From: Nocardiopsis terrae
GTDB lineage: Bacteria > Actinomycetota > Actinomycetes > Streptosporangiales > Streptosporangiaceae
Length of the DNA: 64,000 nt
Direction: 5' to 3'
Assembly: GCF_014651695.1 (NCBI RefSeq)
Contig: NZ_BMXJ01000003.1
Coordinates: 585,046-649,045 of the forward strand
Position 1 is the stretch's first letter. Every line of letters begins with the position of its first letter. Positions 41,668-50,476 of the stretch are shown one piece after another. The notes beneath the pieces were generated by a model, which was not told where the DNA came from, searched no databases, and was given only the letters and a program-made list of their open reading frames with translations. The translations under genes were made by a program, and so were the position numbers.

Positions 41668-42630
41668 TCAGTCCTGCAGCTGGTCCCAGACCTCGCGGTC
41701 GCGCTCGGCGGTCCAGATGACCGGGCGCTCGATGCCGGAGAACTCGTCCCACAGGCGCGAGACGTCGAAGGGCAGGCAGTGCTCGAAGATGGGCCAGTGG
41801 CCGTAGTCGTCGACCAGGGCGGCGTGGGTGGCGGTGAAGGCCTCCTTGAGGGTGCCGCCGCGCTCGTGGACGGCGCCGACCTCGCGGATCATCACGTCGA
41901 GGAAGTTGCGGGTCTGCTCGATGGCGGCGTCGACCTCGGCGCGGCCCCGGCTGACGGCGCCGCGTCCGCCGACGAGCATCTCGGCCTCCAGCGCCTTGAC
42001 GCTGTCGAGGGTGGCCCCGGCCCAGTCCCTGTGGAAGGCGTCGCCGGTGTAGAGGGCGGCCTGGGCCTCGACGAGGTCGCCGGCGAAGAGGATCTTCTGC
42101 TTGGGCAGCCAGGCGACGATGTCGCCCTCGGTGTGGCCGCGGCCGAAGTACTCCAGGACGAGTTCGCCGCGGTCGCCGCCGAGGTCGATGGTAGTGCGGT
42201 CGGCGAAGGTCTGGGTGGGCCAGGTCAGGCCGGGGACGGAGTCGGCGTCCTTGGCCAGGCGGGGCATGCGGCCGAACTCGCTGGCCCAGTCCTCCTTGCC
42301 GCGTTCGCGGATGAGTTCGTGGGTCTTCTCGTGGGTGAGGATGACGGTGGCGTCGAAGGCGCTGGCGCCCAGGACGCGCACGGCGTGGTAGTGCGAGAGC
42401 ACCAGGTAGCGGATCGGCTTGTCGGTGTGTTCGCGGAGCTTGGCGAGCCACTCCCCGGCCGCGGTGGGGGTGGCCAGGGCCTCGAAGGCCACGACGAAGT
42501 CCTCGCCCTCGATGGCGCCCACGTTGGGGTCGCCCTCTGCGGTGAGCGCGTAGACGCCGTCGGCCAGGACCTCCAGGGTCTGCTCCTTGGCCTCGGTGTC
42601 GGCGGATGAGGCGAACGGCTTGGCTGCCAT
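41668..42630 (-). CDS. MBL-fold metallo-hydrolase with incomplete metal site
   Basis: 320 aa from ATG 42630. The metallo-beta-lactamase fold is clear (YLVLSHYHAVRVLGASAF; YFGRGHTEGDIVAWLPKQ; ILFAGDLVEAQAAL). But the HxHxDH motif reads HYHAVR: the Asp and third His, ligands of the second metal, are replaced. The other ligands (His in GHTEGD, Asp in FAGD) remain. It is first in the homogentisate operon and may hydrolyse a thioester or lactone intermediate, or act with the flavin hydroxylase. No signal peptide. Confidence 0.82.
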   Translation of the reverse strand: MAAKPFASSADTEAKEQTLEVLADGVYALTAEGDPNVGAIEGEDFVVAFEALATPTAAGEWLAKLREHTDKPIRYLVLSHYHAVRVLGASAFDATVILTHEKTHELIRERGKEDWASEFGRMPRLAKDADSVPGLTWPTQTFADRTTIDLGGDRGELVLEYFGRGHTEGDIVAWLPKQKILFAGDLVEAQAALYTGDAFHRDWAGATLDSVKALEAEMLVGGRGAVSRGRAEVDAAIEQTRNFLDVMIREVGAVHERGGTLKEAFTATHAALVDDYGHWPIFEHCLPFDVSRLWDEFSGIERPVIWTAERDREVWDQLQD

Positions 42631-42678
42631 GGTCGAAGGACCCTTCACTCGTCGCGGGCGGCTGCCACCGCCCAGATG

Positions 42679-42692
42679 ATCAAACGTTTGAT
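42679..42692. promoter_or_regulatory. MarR operator of the homogentisate operon
   Basis: ATCAAACGTTTGAT is a perfect 14-bp palindrome, 48 bp upstream of the first operon gene. The divergent MarR gene starts at 42901. Symmetric AT-ended sites of this length are typical of MarR dimers. Confidence 0.7.
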
Positions 42693-42743
42693 GAATCTGA
42701 CCATAACGTGTTCCGCACCACAGGGCCAAGAGGTCCGCGACCA

Positions 42744-42774
42744 CCTGATACGTGATGCAGGTCACTCAATCAGG
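42744..42774. promoter_or_regulatory. Second inverted repeat in the divergent region
   Basis: CCTGAT (42744-42749) and ATCAGG (42769-42774) are inverted 6-bp arms with a 19-base spacer, next to the GTGATGCAGGTCAC tract. It could be a second site for the MarR protein, or for another regulator. Confidence 0.4.
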
Positions 42775-42900
42775 CTACCCATCACCCCTCCACACCACCC
42801 GGACCCGCACCGGAGCCCCCACGGCCGAGTCGGCCCGGGGAAGAACGCAAGGTGAAGACAGGGCGAACCACGGATACCTCCGCGTACTAGGCTGGTCCGC

Positions 42901-43440
42901 GTGACTCACAACACCGCACCCCCCGACGAGCTCACCTTCTGGTCATTCGTGGACTACGCGGTGCAGAAGGCCGAACGGGAGCTCCCCTCGGTCAACGCCG
43001 AGGCCATGCGCATGGTCCTGACCCTCAACCGGGCGACGAGCATGGTCGTCTACGACCTGGAGTCCTCCGTCCACCGCCCCCGGGGATGGACCTGGCCGGG
43101 CTTTCGCGTGCTCTTCGCACTCTGGTTGGCCGGACCCATGGAGGCCAAGACCACCGCCGAGATCTCCGGCATGAGCCGCGCCGCGCTGTCCGCCCTGCTC
43201 AACACGCTCGAACGCGACGGTCTGATCACCCGCGAACGCGCCACACACGACCGCCGCGCCCTCCAGCTCAGCCTCAGCGAGGCCGGGTACGGGGCCATCC
43301 TGGGCGTCTTCCGCGCACACAACCGCCGGGAGAGCGCCTGGGCGCAGGCCCTCGAACCCGAGGAGCGCCGCGAACTGGTGCGGCTGCTCAACAAGCTCAT
43401 GGCCGGTTCCACCGACGCCGAGGCCAAGTTCCGCAACTAG
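42901..43440 (+). CDS. MarR-family regulator of aromatic catabolism
   Basis: 179 aa from GTG 42901. WPGFRVLFALWLAGPMEAKT, EISGMSRAALSALLNTLERD and a winged strand GLITRERATHDRRALQLSLS form the winged helix-turn-helix, flanked by helical dimerisation segments (MRMVLTLNRATSMVVYDLE). It is divergent from the homogentisate operon, across a region with a 14-bp palindrome, so it most likely represses that operon until an aromatic acid binds. Confidence 0.88.
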   Translation: MTHNTAPPDELTFWSFVDYAVQKAERELPSVNAEAMRMVLTLNRATSMVVYDLESSVHRPRGWTWPGFRVLFALWLAGPMEAKTTAEISGMSRAALSALLNTLERDGLITRERATHDRRALQLSLSEAGYGAILGVFRAHNRRESAWAQALEPEERRELVRLLNKLMAGSTDAEAKFRN

Positions 43441-43599
43441 CGCTGCGACCGGAAGCGTTGCCGGCGTCAGCCAGGGGCCCGGTCCCCTCCCCGATGATCT
43501 TGCTACCAGAGACGACTTCGGCTCCTACCGGGCAAGTGGCCTGCTCCCGGGCCCGAATTGGCCCTTGAGTGAACGGCCCCGCCCTGTGAGCATCACCGC

Positions 43600-44661
43600 A
43601 TGGACCACACCGACCGCGCCCGCCTGCGCGAAGCACAGCAGCAGTTCTCCTCCGAGAACACCTACCTCAACACCGCCACCCACGGCCTGACGCCCCACCG
43701 GTCCCGGCTGGCGCTGGAGCGCCACACCCACGAGGTGGCCACCGGGCGCTTCTCCCCCGGCGCCGTCGACAGCGTGATCGACGACGCCCGGGCCGCCTAC
43801 GCGCGCCTGGCCGGAGCCAGCGCCGACCGCGTCGCGGTGGGCACCCACACCTCGCAGTTCGCCGGAACGATCGCCGCGAGCCTGCCGCCGGGTTCGGAGG
43901 TCCTGCTCGCCCGGGACGAGTTCACCTCGGTGGCCTTCCCCTTCCTGGCCAGGCAGGCGCACGGGGTCCGGGTCCGGGAGGTCCCCCTCGAACAGCTGCC
44001 CGAGGAGGTCGGACCGGCCACCACCCTGGTCGCCGTGGCCGCCGCCCAGTCCGCCACCGGGGCGCTCGCCCCCGTCGAGGACCTGGTCACCGCCTGCGCC
44101 GACCACGGCGCCCGGCTCATGCTCGACACCAGCCAGTCAGCGGGCTGGCTGCCCGTGCCCGCCGGTGTGGACTTCCTGGTGTGCAGCACCTACAAGTGGC
44201 TGCTGGGCACCCGGGGCGCGGCCTTCCTCACCGGGACCGCGGAGGCCCTCGACACCCTCGAACCCCTCGCCCCCGGCTGGTACGCGGGCGCCGAACCGTG
44301 GAACGCGCTCTACGGCGGCCCGCTGCGCCTGGCCGAGGGGGCTCGCCGCCTGGACCTGGCCCCGGTGTGGTCGGCGTGGATCGGCCTGGCCCCAGCCCTG
44401 GACCTGCTGAACGAGGTCGGGATCCCGACCGTGCACGCGCACGACACCGCCCTCGGCGACCGGTTCCGGACCGCGATGGGGCTGGCGGAGGCGGGTTCGG
44501 CGATCGTGTCGCTGCCCGTCCCCGAGGGGGCCGCCGAACGCCTCGCCGAGGCGGGGATCGCCGCGGCCACCCGCGACGGGCGGCTGCGGGTCTCCTTCCA
44601 CCTGTACAACACCGAGGATGACGTGGACCTTCTGGTCAAGACACTGTCCGCGGCACGCTGA
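43600..44661 (+). CDS. Class V aminotransferase (cysteine-desulfurase/epimerase-like fold)
   Basis: 353 aa. A PLP enzyme of class V: the lysine lies in FLVCSTYKWLLGTRGAAFLT, and the upstream LMLDTSQSAGWLPVPAGVDF includes the Asp and the preceding Ser/Gln that bind PLP. AAQSATGALAPVEDLVTAC is the usual substrate-side loop. No active-site cysteine loop of NifS type is seen, so an aminotransferase or isopenicillin-N-epimerase-like activity is more likely. Nothing around it defines the substrate. Confidence 0.87.
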   Translation: MDHTDRARLREAQQQFSSENTYLNTATHGLTPHRSRLALERHTHEVATGRFSPGAVDSVIDDARAAYARLAGASADRVAVGTHTSQFAGTIAASLPPGSEVLLARDEFTSVAFPFLARQAHGVRVREVPLEQLPEEVGPATTLVAVAAAQSATGALAPVEDLVTACADHGARLMLDTSQSAGWLPVPAGVDFLVCSTYKWLLGTRGAAFLTGTAEALDTLEPLAPGWYAGAEPWNALYGGPLRLAEGARRLDLAPVWSAWIGLAPALDLLNEVGIPTVHAHDTALGDRFRTAMGLAEAGSAIVSLPVPEGAAERLAEAGIAAATRDGRLRVSFHLYNTEDDVDLLVKTLSAAR

Positions 44662-44804
44662 CGGACGGTTCCGGCCCCTTCCGCCACGGGAGGGGCCGAA
44701 ACTCCCTTGCCCCGCCGCGCGCCACGCCCTAGCTTGTCCGGGGCCCCGACACCTGCCACACCCCGCCCCTGACGAACCGAGCGACCCGAAGCGGAGACCG
44801 CGAC

Positions 44805-46064
44805 TTGCCACGCCGTGCCCTGCCGGTCCCCCGGGCACTGCGACACCGGAACCTGCGCCTGCTGCTCGGCGGCAGGGGCGCGGGCGACCTGGGCTCGGAG
44901 ATGCTGCCGGTCGCGATGGTCGGCCTGGTGCTCGTCGATCACGGGCCCCTGATGCTCGGGTTGGTCCTGGGCGTGCGCGGAGCGGCCGGATCGCTGTTCG
45001 CCCTGCTGAGCGGGGCGCTGCTGACCCGGATGCGCAAGTCGACGGCGCTGGTGGCCAACGACTCCGTGCAACTGCTGGTGATGCTGGGGTTCGCCTTCGG
45101 ACCCGGGAGCGGAACGTGGCTGCTCGCCCTGGCCGTGCTCAGCGGGGTGGCCGGTTCCGTGGTGGAACCGGCCAGCGGCTCCCTGATGCCGCTGATCGTC
45201 GCGCGGGAGCGGCTCCAGCAGGCCAACGCCCTGCGCAACATCGTGGGACGCGCCGCCGGGATCACCGGGCCCGCCACCGCGGGGGTTCTCCTCGCCGTCC
45301 TGGACGTGCGAGCCGTGTTCGTACTGATCGCGGCGCTGTTCGCGGTCTGCGCGGGCACCCTGGTGTGGATCCGGGAGGCGCCGCCCGCACCCGAGCGGAC
45401 CGCGGAGAGCACGGGGACGAGTCTGCGGGCGGGCTGGCGCGAGGTGGTGCGCAGACCGTGGGTGCTGGCGGTCATCGCGGTCGCCACCGTGCAGGCTCCC
45501 GCCACCCTGGCCCCCGGGTTCACCCTGCTGCCGATCGTGGTCGCGGACTCCTACGCCGAACCCGTCTACGGGCTGGCCCTGTCCTGCATGGCGGCGGGCC
45601 AACTGGCGGGCGGAGTCCTCGCGGCCCGGTGGAGACCGGCCCGGCCCGGACTGGTGTCGCTGGCGGGCGTGCTCTGCTACCCGCTGGTGCTGCTGGGCCT
45701 GGCGCTGACCGCACCGGTGCCGGTGCTGCTGACGGGCTACGCCGCCACCGGAGTGGGTTTCATGGTCTTCGGCGTGTACTGGTACACCGCGTTGCAGCGG
45801 GCCGTCCCGCAGGACCGGCTGAGCGTGGTCATCAGCATCGACCAGGTGGGCAGCTTCGGACTGGAGCCCGTCGGGTACGCGGTGGCCGGCGCCCTGGCGG
45901 AGACCGCGGGCGCCCGACCGGTGCTGTTCGGTGCGGCCGCTGTGGGTGTGGCCACCAGCCTGCTTCCGCTCCTGGTACCCGGGGTGAGCCGGTTGGCGGA
46001 CCGGCCCCCTCCCGCCGACCCGCACTCCGGCACCGCGCCCGCCCCTGCGGGCCAGCCCTCCTGA
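44805..46064 (+). CDS. MFS transporter
   Basis: 419 aa from TTG 44805, with GGAG at eight bases. Twelve hydrophobic segments; RHRNLRLLLGGRGAGDLGSE at the start, the motif-A-like LLSGALLTRMRKSTALVAND, and PASGSLMPLIVARERLQQAN are typical of the enterobactin-exporter/MFS_3 group. The last about 45 codons plus 65 bp downstream occur again at 46973, 1040 bp away, as a leftover of a duplication. Substrate unknown. Confidence 0.86.
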   Translation: MPRRALPVPRALRHRNLRLLLGGRGAGDLGSEMLPVAMVGLVLVDHGPLMLGLVLGVRGAAGSLFALLSGALLTRMRKSTALVANDSVQLLVMLGFAFGPGSGTWLLALAVLSGVAGSVVEPASGSLMPLIVARERLQQANALRNIVGRAAGITGPATAGVLLAVLDVRAVFVLIAALFAVCAGTLVWIREAPPAPERTAESTGTSLRAGWREVVRRPWVLAVIAVATVQAPATLAPGFTLLPIVVADSYAEPVYGLALSCMAAGQLAGGVLAARWRPARPGLVSLAGVLCYPLVLLGLALTAPVPVLLTGYAATGVGFMVFGVYWYTALQRAVPQDRLSVVISIDQVGSFGLEPVGYAVAGALAETAGARPVLFGAAAVGVATSLLPLLVPGVSRLADRPPPADPHSGTAPAPAGQPS

Positions 46065-46129
46065 CCCCCGGTCGGGTCTGTGCCCTTTCCGGAGGACCCC
46101 GGCCAACGGAGAATCCCGCCGCCGGGAAC
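45933..46129 (+). repeat. Direct repeat DR1 (MFS 3' end and downstream flank)
   Basis: From GCGGCCGC at 45933 to CCCGCCGCCGGGAAC at 46129 the sequence closely matches 46973-47153, with several small indels. The shared part includes the last codons of the MFS gene (VGVATSLLPLLVPGVSRLAD). Confidence 0.75.
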
Positions 46130-46308
46130 GGTTCTGGCGCTGATCTTGTGGTGCGGTGACAGCCCGTCATGTTGACGAGCGCGAAATTGTCGGAGGCCGG
46201 AGTGATAATCCCGGTGTCCACCCACAACCGCAGGGGCAGGGCGAAAGCCCGTTCCGAGGAGCGTCCGATGACATCACCAGTACCCTGCCCGTGCCGCGGA
46301 GTCCGCCG

Positions 46309-46944
46309 ATGAGCGGTCGCGCGGACCTGTGGCCGCTGATCCACCAGGAGCGGGCGGCGTTGGCCGACGATTTGTCGGGACTGAACGAGGAACAGTGGGC
46401 GACACCGTCGCTGTGTGAGGGCCTGACCGTGCGCGAGGTACTCGCACACCTGACGTCGGCGGCGACCCTCAACGGCTTTCGATGGCTGGCCGGGGTCGTC
46501 CGCTGCCGGTTCGACTTCGACGCCCAGGTCGCGATGCGCCTGGCCGAGCAGATGGGGACCTCCGGCGCCGAGACCCTTGCACGCTTCCGAGGGGTCACAA
46601 GGAGTACGACCTCACCGCCCCTGCCGAAGCCCGCCATCCTGGGAGAGGCCATCGTGCACGGAGAGGACATCAGGCGGCCCCTGGGCATCGTCAGCGCCCG
46701 TCCGATCGCCACGCTGACCCGCGTGGCGGACTACTACCAGGGCTCGGACCAGGTCGTCATCGCCAAGAGCCGGGTCCAAGGGTTGAGACTGCAAGCCACC
46801 GACGGTCCGTTCGCCTCCGGCACCGGAGCGCTCGTCTGCGGGAGCACACTCGCTCTGATCATGGCGATGACCGGTCGCTCCGCACACCTGGACGAGCTCA
46901 CCGGCGACGGTGTGGAAATCCTGCGCGAACGTGTGGACGGCTGA
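46309..46944 (+). CDS. Mycothiol-dependent maleylpyruvate isomerase-family (DinB-like) protein
   Basis: 211 aa from ATG 46309, preceded by CGGAG. LWPLIHQERAALADDLSGLN and LCEGLTVREVLAHLTSAATL include the first zinc His; GEAIVHGEDIRRPLGI carries the Glu and His of the metal site. This family includes mycothiol S-transferases and maleylpyruvate isomerases. The gene lies between the two direct repeats DR1 and DR2, and so appears as an inserted cassette. A role in maleylacetoacetate isomerisation for the nearby homogentisate operon is possible but unproven. Confidence 0.83.
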   Translation: MSGRADLWPLIHQERAALADDLSGLNEEQWATPSLCEGLTVREVLAHLTSAATLNGFRWLAGVVRCRFDFDAQVAMRLAEQMGTSGAETLARFRGVTRSTTSPPLPKPAILGEAIVHGEDIRRPLGIVSARPIATLTRVADYYQGSDQVVIAKSRVQGLRLQATDGPFASGTGALVCGSTLALIMAMTGRSAHLDELTGDGVEILRERVDG

Positions 46945-46972
46945 CCCGCCCCGACCGTGGGGCGAGGGGGCG

Positions 46973-47153
46973 GCGGCCGCAGTGGGTGTGGCCACCAGCC
47001 TGCTCCCGCTCCTGGTGCCCGGGGTGAGCCGGTTGGCGGACCGACGGCCTCCTGTCGCCGACCCGCGCCCCGGCACCGCGCCCGCCGCAGAGAATTCCCT
47101 CCTCTGAACGCGCCGGACCCCGCCCTTTTCCGGAAAATCCCGCCGCCGGGAAC
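46973..47153 (+). pseudogene. MFS 3'-end fragment / direct repeat DR2
   Basis: Second copy of the MFS C-terminus (frame reading VGVATSLLPLLVPGVSRLADR, stop at about 47107) followed by the same flank up to CCCGCCGCCGGGAAC at 47153. There is no start and no N-terminal part, so it is a remnant. It arose by duplication around the isomerase-family gene. Confidence 0.75.
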
Positions 47154-47211
47154 TTCCCGGACCCGCCGGACGACGTCAGTGGCGACCGGGACACCGACGG
47201 CGAGGAGACCC

Positions 47212-48594
47212 ATGGAACCGGCGCCCAGCACGACCGAAACCGCAACCGGAAGGGACTCCGAACGTCCCCCGCCCCGCCCGGGGGCCTGGGCCCAGCTCAG
47301 GCCGCTGGTGCTGCGGCTGCACTTCTACGCGGGCGTACTGGTCGCCCCCTTCGTACTGGTGGCCGCGGTCTCCGGGCTGCTGTACGTGTGGACGCCGCAG
47401 ATCGAGAACGCCCTGTACGCCGACCAGTTGCGGGTCCCCGCCGCGGAGGAGTCGCTCCCCCTGAGCGAACAGGTGCGGATCGCCGAGGCCGAGGTCCCCG
47501 GCTCCCGGGTCGACTCCGTACGTCCGGCCACCACCCCCGAGGACTCCACCCGGGTCCTGCTGGCCCGGCCCGACGGGGCTTCGGGGCCGCAGCCGACGGT
47601 GTTCGTGGACCCCCACGCAGGCGAGGTGCTGGGGGTGGCCGAGACCTACGGCACCAGTGGCGCCATGCCCGTGCGGACCTGGATCGACCTGCTCCACCGC
47701 GAACTGCACCTGGGCGAGGCGGGCCGCCTGTACAGCGAACTCGCGGCCAGTTGGCTGTGGGTGGTCGCCCTGGGCGGGTTCGCGCTCTGGGTGGCCCGAG
47801 CCCGGCGCCGACGGGCGCGCCGCCTGCTGGTCCCCGGGGCCGGGACCGCGCCCGGGCGGGGCCGCACGGTCTCACTGCACGCCGCCACCGGGGTGTGGCT
47901 CCTGCTGGGGCTGCTGATGCTGTCCGCCACCGGTCTGACCTGGTCCAAGTACGCGGGAGCGAACATCGCCGACCTGCGCGGGGAGATGTCCTGGACCACC
48001 CCGGCCGTGGCCACCGACACCCCGTCCGCGAACCCCGGGGTGGACGCGGGACTGGACGCGGTCCTGGCCAGCGCCCGCGAGGCCGGTCTGGACGGGCGGG
48101 TCTCCGTGGAGGTTCCCGGCGACCACGCCTCGCCCTACGTCGTCACCCAGATCGAACGCTCCTGGCCGACCAGGGCGGACTCGGCCGCGGTGGCCCAGGA
48201 CACCGCCGAGGTCACCGACGTGGTCCGGTTCGCCGACCACCCCCTGATGGCCAAGCTGAGCCGCTGGGGTGTGGACGTGCACATGGGCGTGCTGTTCGGG
48301 GTGCCCAACCAGATCCTGCTCACCGCCGTGGCCGGAGGGCTGGTCTGGGTGATCGTCCTCGGCTACCGGATGTGGTGGCAGCGTGGTCCGGTACGCGCGG
48401 GTACGGCCGGTCCGGGCCGGCCGTACCCGCGCGGGTCCTTCCTCGCCCTGTCCTGGCCCCTGAGGGCCGCGGTGGTGGTGTTCCTCGCGGCGGTCGGTTG
48501 GGCGATACCGGTGCTGGGGGCCTCCCTGCTCCTGTTCCTGCTGGTCGACACCGTCGCGGGTTGGCGGGGGCGGCGAGGCCCGCGGGCCGGTTAG
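47212..48594 (+). CDS. PepSY-associated membrane protein
   Basis: 460 aa from ATG 47212 (GAGGAG upstream). Four main helices: FYAGVLVAPFVLVAAVSGLL, WLWVVALGGFALWVA, ATGVWLLLGLLMLSATGLTW and ILLTAVAGGLVWVIVLGY, then a C-terminal pair. PepSY-like segments (WIDLLHRELHLGEAGRLYSE; VDVHMGVLFGVPNQI) with conserved His residues are typical of the PepSY_TM family, linked to iron/copper reductases. It is convergent with the copper-chaperone gene; the two stops overlap by 4 bp. Confidence 0.85.
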   Translation: MEPAPSTTETATGRDSERPPPRPGAWAQLRPLVLRLHFYAGVLVAPFVLVAAVSGLLYVWTPQIENALYADQLRVPAAEESLPLSEQVRIAEAEVPGSRVDSVRPATTPEDSTRVLLARPDGASGPQPTVFVDPHAGEVLGVAETYGTSGAMPVRTWIDLLHRELHLGEAGRLYSELAASWLWVVALGGFALWVARARRRRARRLLVPGAGTAPGRGRTVSLHAATGVWLLLGLLMLSATGLTWSKYAGANIADLRGEMSWTTPAVATDTPSANPGVDAGLDAVLASAREAGLDGRVSVEVPGDHASPYVVTQIERSWPTRADSAAVAQDTAEVTDVVRFADHPLMAKLSRWGVDVHMGVLFGVPNQILLTAVAGGLVWVIVLGYRMWWQRGPVRAGTAGPGRPYPRGSFLALSWPLRAAVVVFLAAVGWAIPVLGASLLLFLLVDTVAGWRGRRGPRAG

Positions 48595-49148
48595 TGGTGG
48601 CCGTCGTGGGCTCCGGGGTCACCGCTGTCGGAACGGGCGGTCATCTCCTGGACCGGGGCGTCGACCTCGACCTCGGCTCCGCTCGCGAAGGTGAGCCTGA
48701 CGGTGACCCCGTCACCGACGGTGAGGGGCTCGGTGATGTCGTTGACCATGACGTGGTAGCCGCCGTCCACGAAGGTGGTGGTCCCCCCGGCCGGAACCGG
48801 GATCCGCGACACGGTCCGCATGACCGAGGCGCCGGACCCGGTGGTCCCGGTCTCGCACAGGTCGGCGTCCTCGGAGGCGCTGGTGCGCACCCCGGTGACG
48901 GTGTCGTCCTCGGTGGCGGTGTTGGTGACGGCCAGGTAGACCACGCCCACCTCGGGGTTGGCGGGCTCGGGCATCCAGGCGTCCTCGACGAGGAGGTCGC
49001 CGACCCGGGCGCTGCCCCTCCCCGCGGCCTCGGCCGCGTCGGTGGCGGCGTGCTCCTGCGACTGGGCGTCCGGGCCCACGGCGCAGGCCGCCGCGAACAG
49101 GGGCAGAGCCGCCAGTGCCGCCGCGGTGACCGTCCGGTTGGTCCTCAT
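48591..49148 (-). CDS. PCu(A)C-type extracellular copper chaperone (lipoprotein)
   Basis: 185 aa from ATG 49148, with AGGA at eight bases. The signal ends FAAACAVG, a lipobox, so it is likely membrane-anchored outside. The PCuAC fold is seen in AWMPEPANPEVGVVYLAVTN and RIPVPAGGTTTFVDGGYHVM, with the M...H.M part of the Cu site present; the first ligand histidine of the usual HxnMxnHxM is not evident, and instead the C-terminus ends DGHH. In Streptomyces a related protein (ECuC) hands copper to Sco. Last gene of the copper operon. Confidence 0.85.
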   Translation of the reverse strand: MRTNRTVTAAALAALPLFAAACAVGPDAQSQEHAATDAAEAAGRGSARVGDLLVEDAWMPEPANPEVGVVYLAVTNTATEDDTVTGVRTSASEDADLCETGTTGSGASVMRTVSRIPVPAGGTTTFVDGGYHVMVNDITEPLTVGDGVTVRLTFASGAEVEVDAPVQEMTARSDSGDPGAHDGHH

Positions 49149-49210
49149 GTTCTCGTTCCTGTCATCGTTCGGATGGTTGCGCGGGGCGGCCCCGCCTGCT
49201 GCCGCGGGAG

Positions 49211-50476
49211 TCACCAGAGGCCGTACGCCACGTGGGGTTCGTCCTCACGGACCGGGGGCACGGCGAACACGGCGCTGCCCTCGTGCCGGACGTAGGCGTT
49301 GAGCGCGTCCCCTCCCCTGTCGAGTTCGCGCTGCACGGCGGTGAAGCCGGTACGCGGGTCGGCCTGCCAGGCGGTGAACAGCAGCCCGGCCTCCCGGCCG
49401 TCGGAGCCCCAGCCCAGGTCGTAGTTGAACCCCCGCCGCAGCATGCGGGCACCGAGGGTGCGTTCCGGGCTGGCCAGGCGGATGTGCGCGTCGGCCGGGA
49501 TGACCGGCTCCCCGTCGGCGTCCCGGGCGGCCAGGTCGGGGAGGTCGTCCTCCCGGGCTCCGCCCAGGGGCGCCCCGTCCGACAGGCGGCGGCCGACCAC
49601 CCGTTCCCGGGCCCGGGGTTCCAGGGCGGACCAGTCGTCCAGGAGCATGCGGATCCGGCGCACGACCACGTAGGTTCCGCCGTCCATCCAGGACGCGCCT
49701 CCCCCGGGGTGCGCGGCCAGGACCTGCGGGGCGAACCGCGCCTCGCCGGGGTCGGGGTTGACCGTCCCGTCGATCTGCCCCATGAGGTTGCGCGGAGTGG
49801 CCGAGGGGTCGACCGCGGTGGCCGCCGCCCGCTGGAACCCGGGGAGCGACCACCGCACGGTGGCGTGCTCGCGGACCCCGCCGAGCAGGTGTTCCACCGC
49901 CGCGCTCACCACGAGGGGGTCCTCGGCGCCCACGTGCAGCATCAGGTCGCCGCCGCACAGCCCGGGTTCGAGCCGGTCCGCCTCGAACCCGGGCAGGTCC
50001 GCCAACGGGTCGGGGCGGCGGTCCGCCAGTCCGGCCCGCTCCAGCAGGCCCGCACCCAGGCCGAGGGTGACCCCCAGGGAGGCCGGGTGCAGCCCCCGGG
50101 CGGGTGTGCCGGGGGCGAGTTCCGGCAGACCGTGCCCGTGCAGTTCGCGGGCCTGCGCACTCCACCGTTCCAGGACCAGGCGGGCCTGTTCGGACACCTG
50201 CGCGGGCTCCTCGGCGTTCAGGTCCACCGCGACCACGTGCACGTGGGCCGGGGTCGGGGTCAGGACCGCGGGCGGCAGCCCCTGACGCGGCCCTCCCCGG
50301 GACAGGGACAGGTCCCGGGCGGGGTCTCCCGCCCCGGAAGAGCTCCGGACCGCGCCGGCGCCGAGGAGTCCTCCGCCCGCCAGTCCCGTCGCCCCGGCGG
50401 CGCCCAGCCCGGCGAGCAGCCCCCGGCGGGAGACGCCCTCGGGGGCGCGCCCCTGCGCGGGGCCGGACCGGCTCAC
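49211..50476 (-). CDS. Tat-exported DyP-type peroxidase (DtpA-like)
   Basis: 421 aa. The N-terminus has the twin-arginine signal SRRGLLAGLGAAGATGLAGG. The GxxDG motif is in NLMGQIDGTVNP, with the haem-side region RRGFNYDLGWGSDG. GTG 50476 overlaps the stop of the Sco gene (GTGA). It is a class-A-like DyP peroxidase, as in the Streptomyces copper locus, where DtpA works alongside Sco and the copper oxidase GlxA in morphological development. Acts outside the membrane with haem. Confidence 0.9.
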   Translation of the reverse strand: MSRSGPAQGRAPEGVSRRGLLAGLGAAGATGLAGGGLLGAGAVRSSSGAGDPARDLSLSRGGPRQGLPPAVLTPTPAHVHVVAVDLNAEEPAQVSEQARLVLERWSAQARELHGHGLPELAPGTPARGLHPASLGVTLGLGAGLLERAGLADRRPDPLADLPGFEADRLEPGLCGGDLMLHVGAEDPLVVSAAVEHLLGGVREHATVRWSLPGFQRAAATAVDPSATPRNLMGQIDGTVNPDPGEARFAPQVLAAHPGGGASWMDGGTYVVVRRIRMLLDDWSALEPRARERVVGRRLSDGAPLGGAREDDLPDLAARDADGEPVIPADAHIRLASPERTLGARMLRRGFNYDLGWGSDGREAGLLFTAWQADPRTGFTAVQRELDRGGDALNAYVRHEGSAVFAVPPVREDEPHVAYGLW

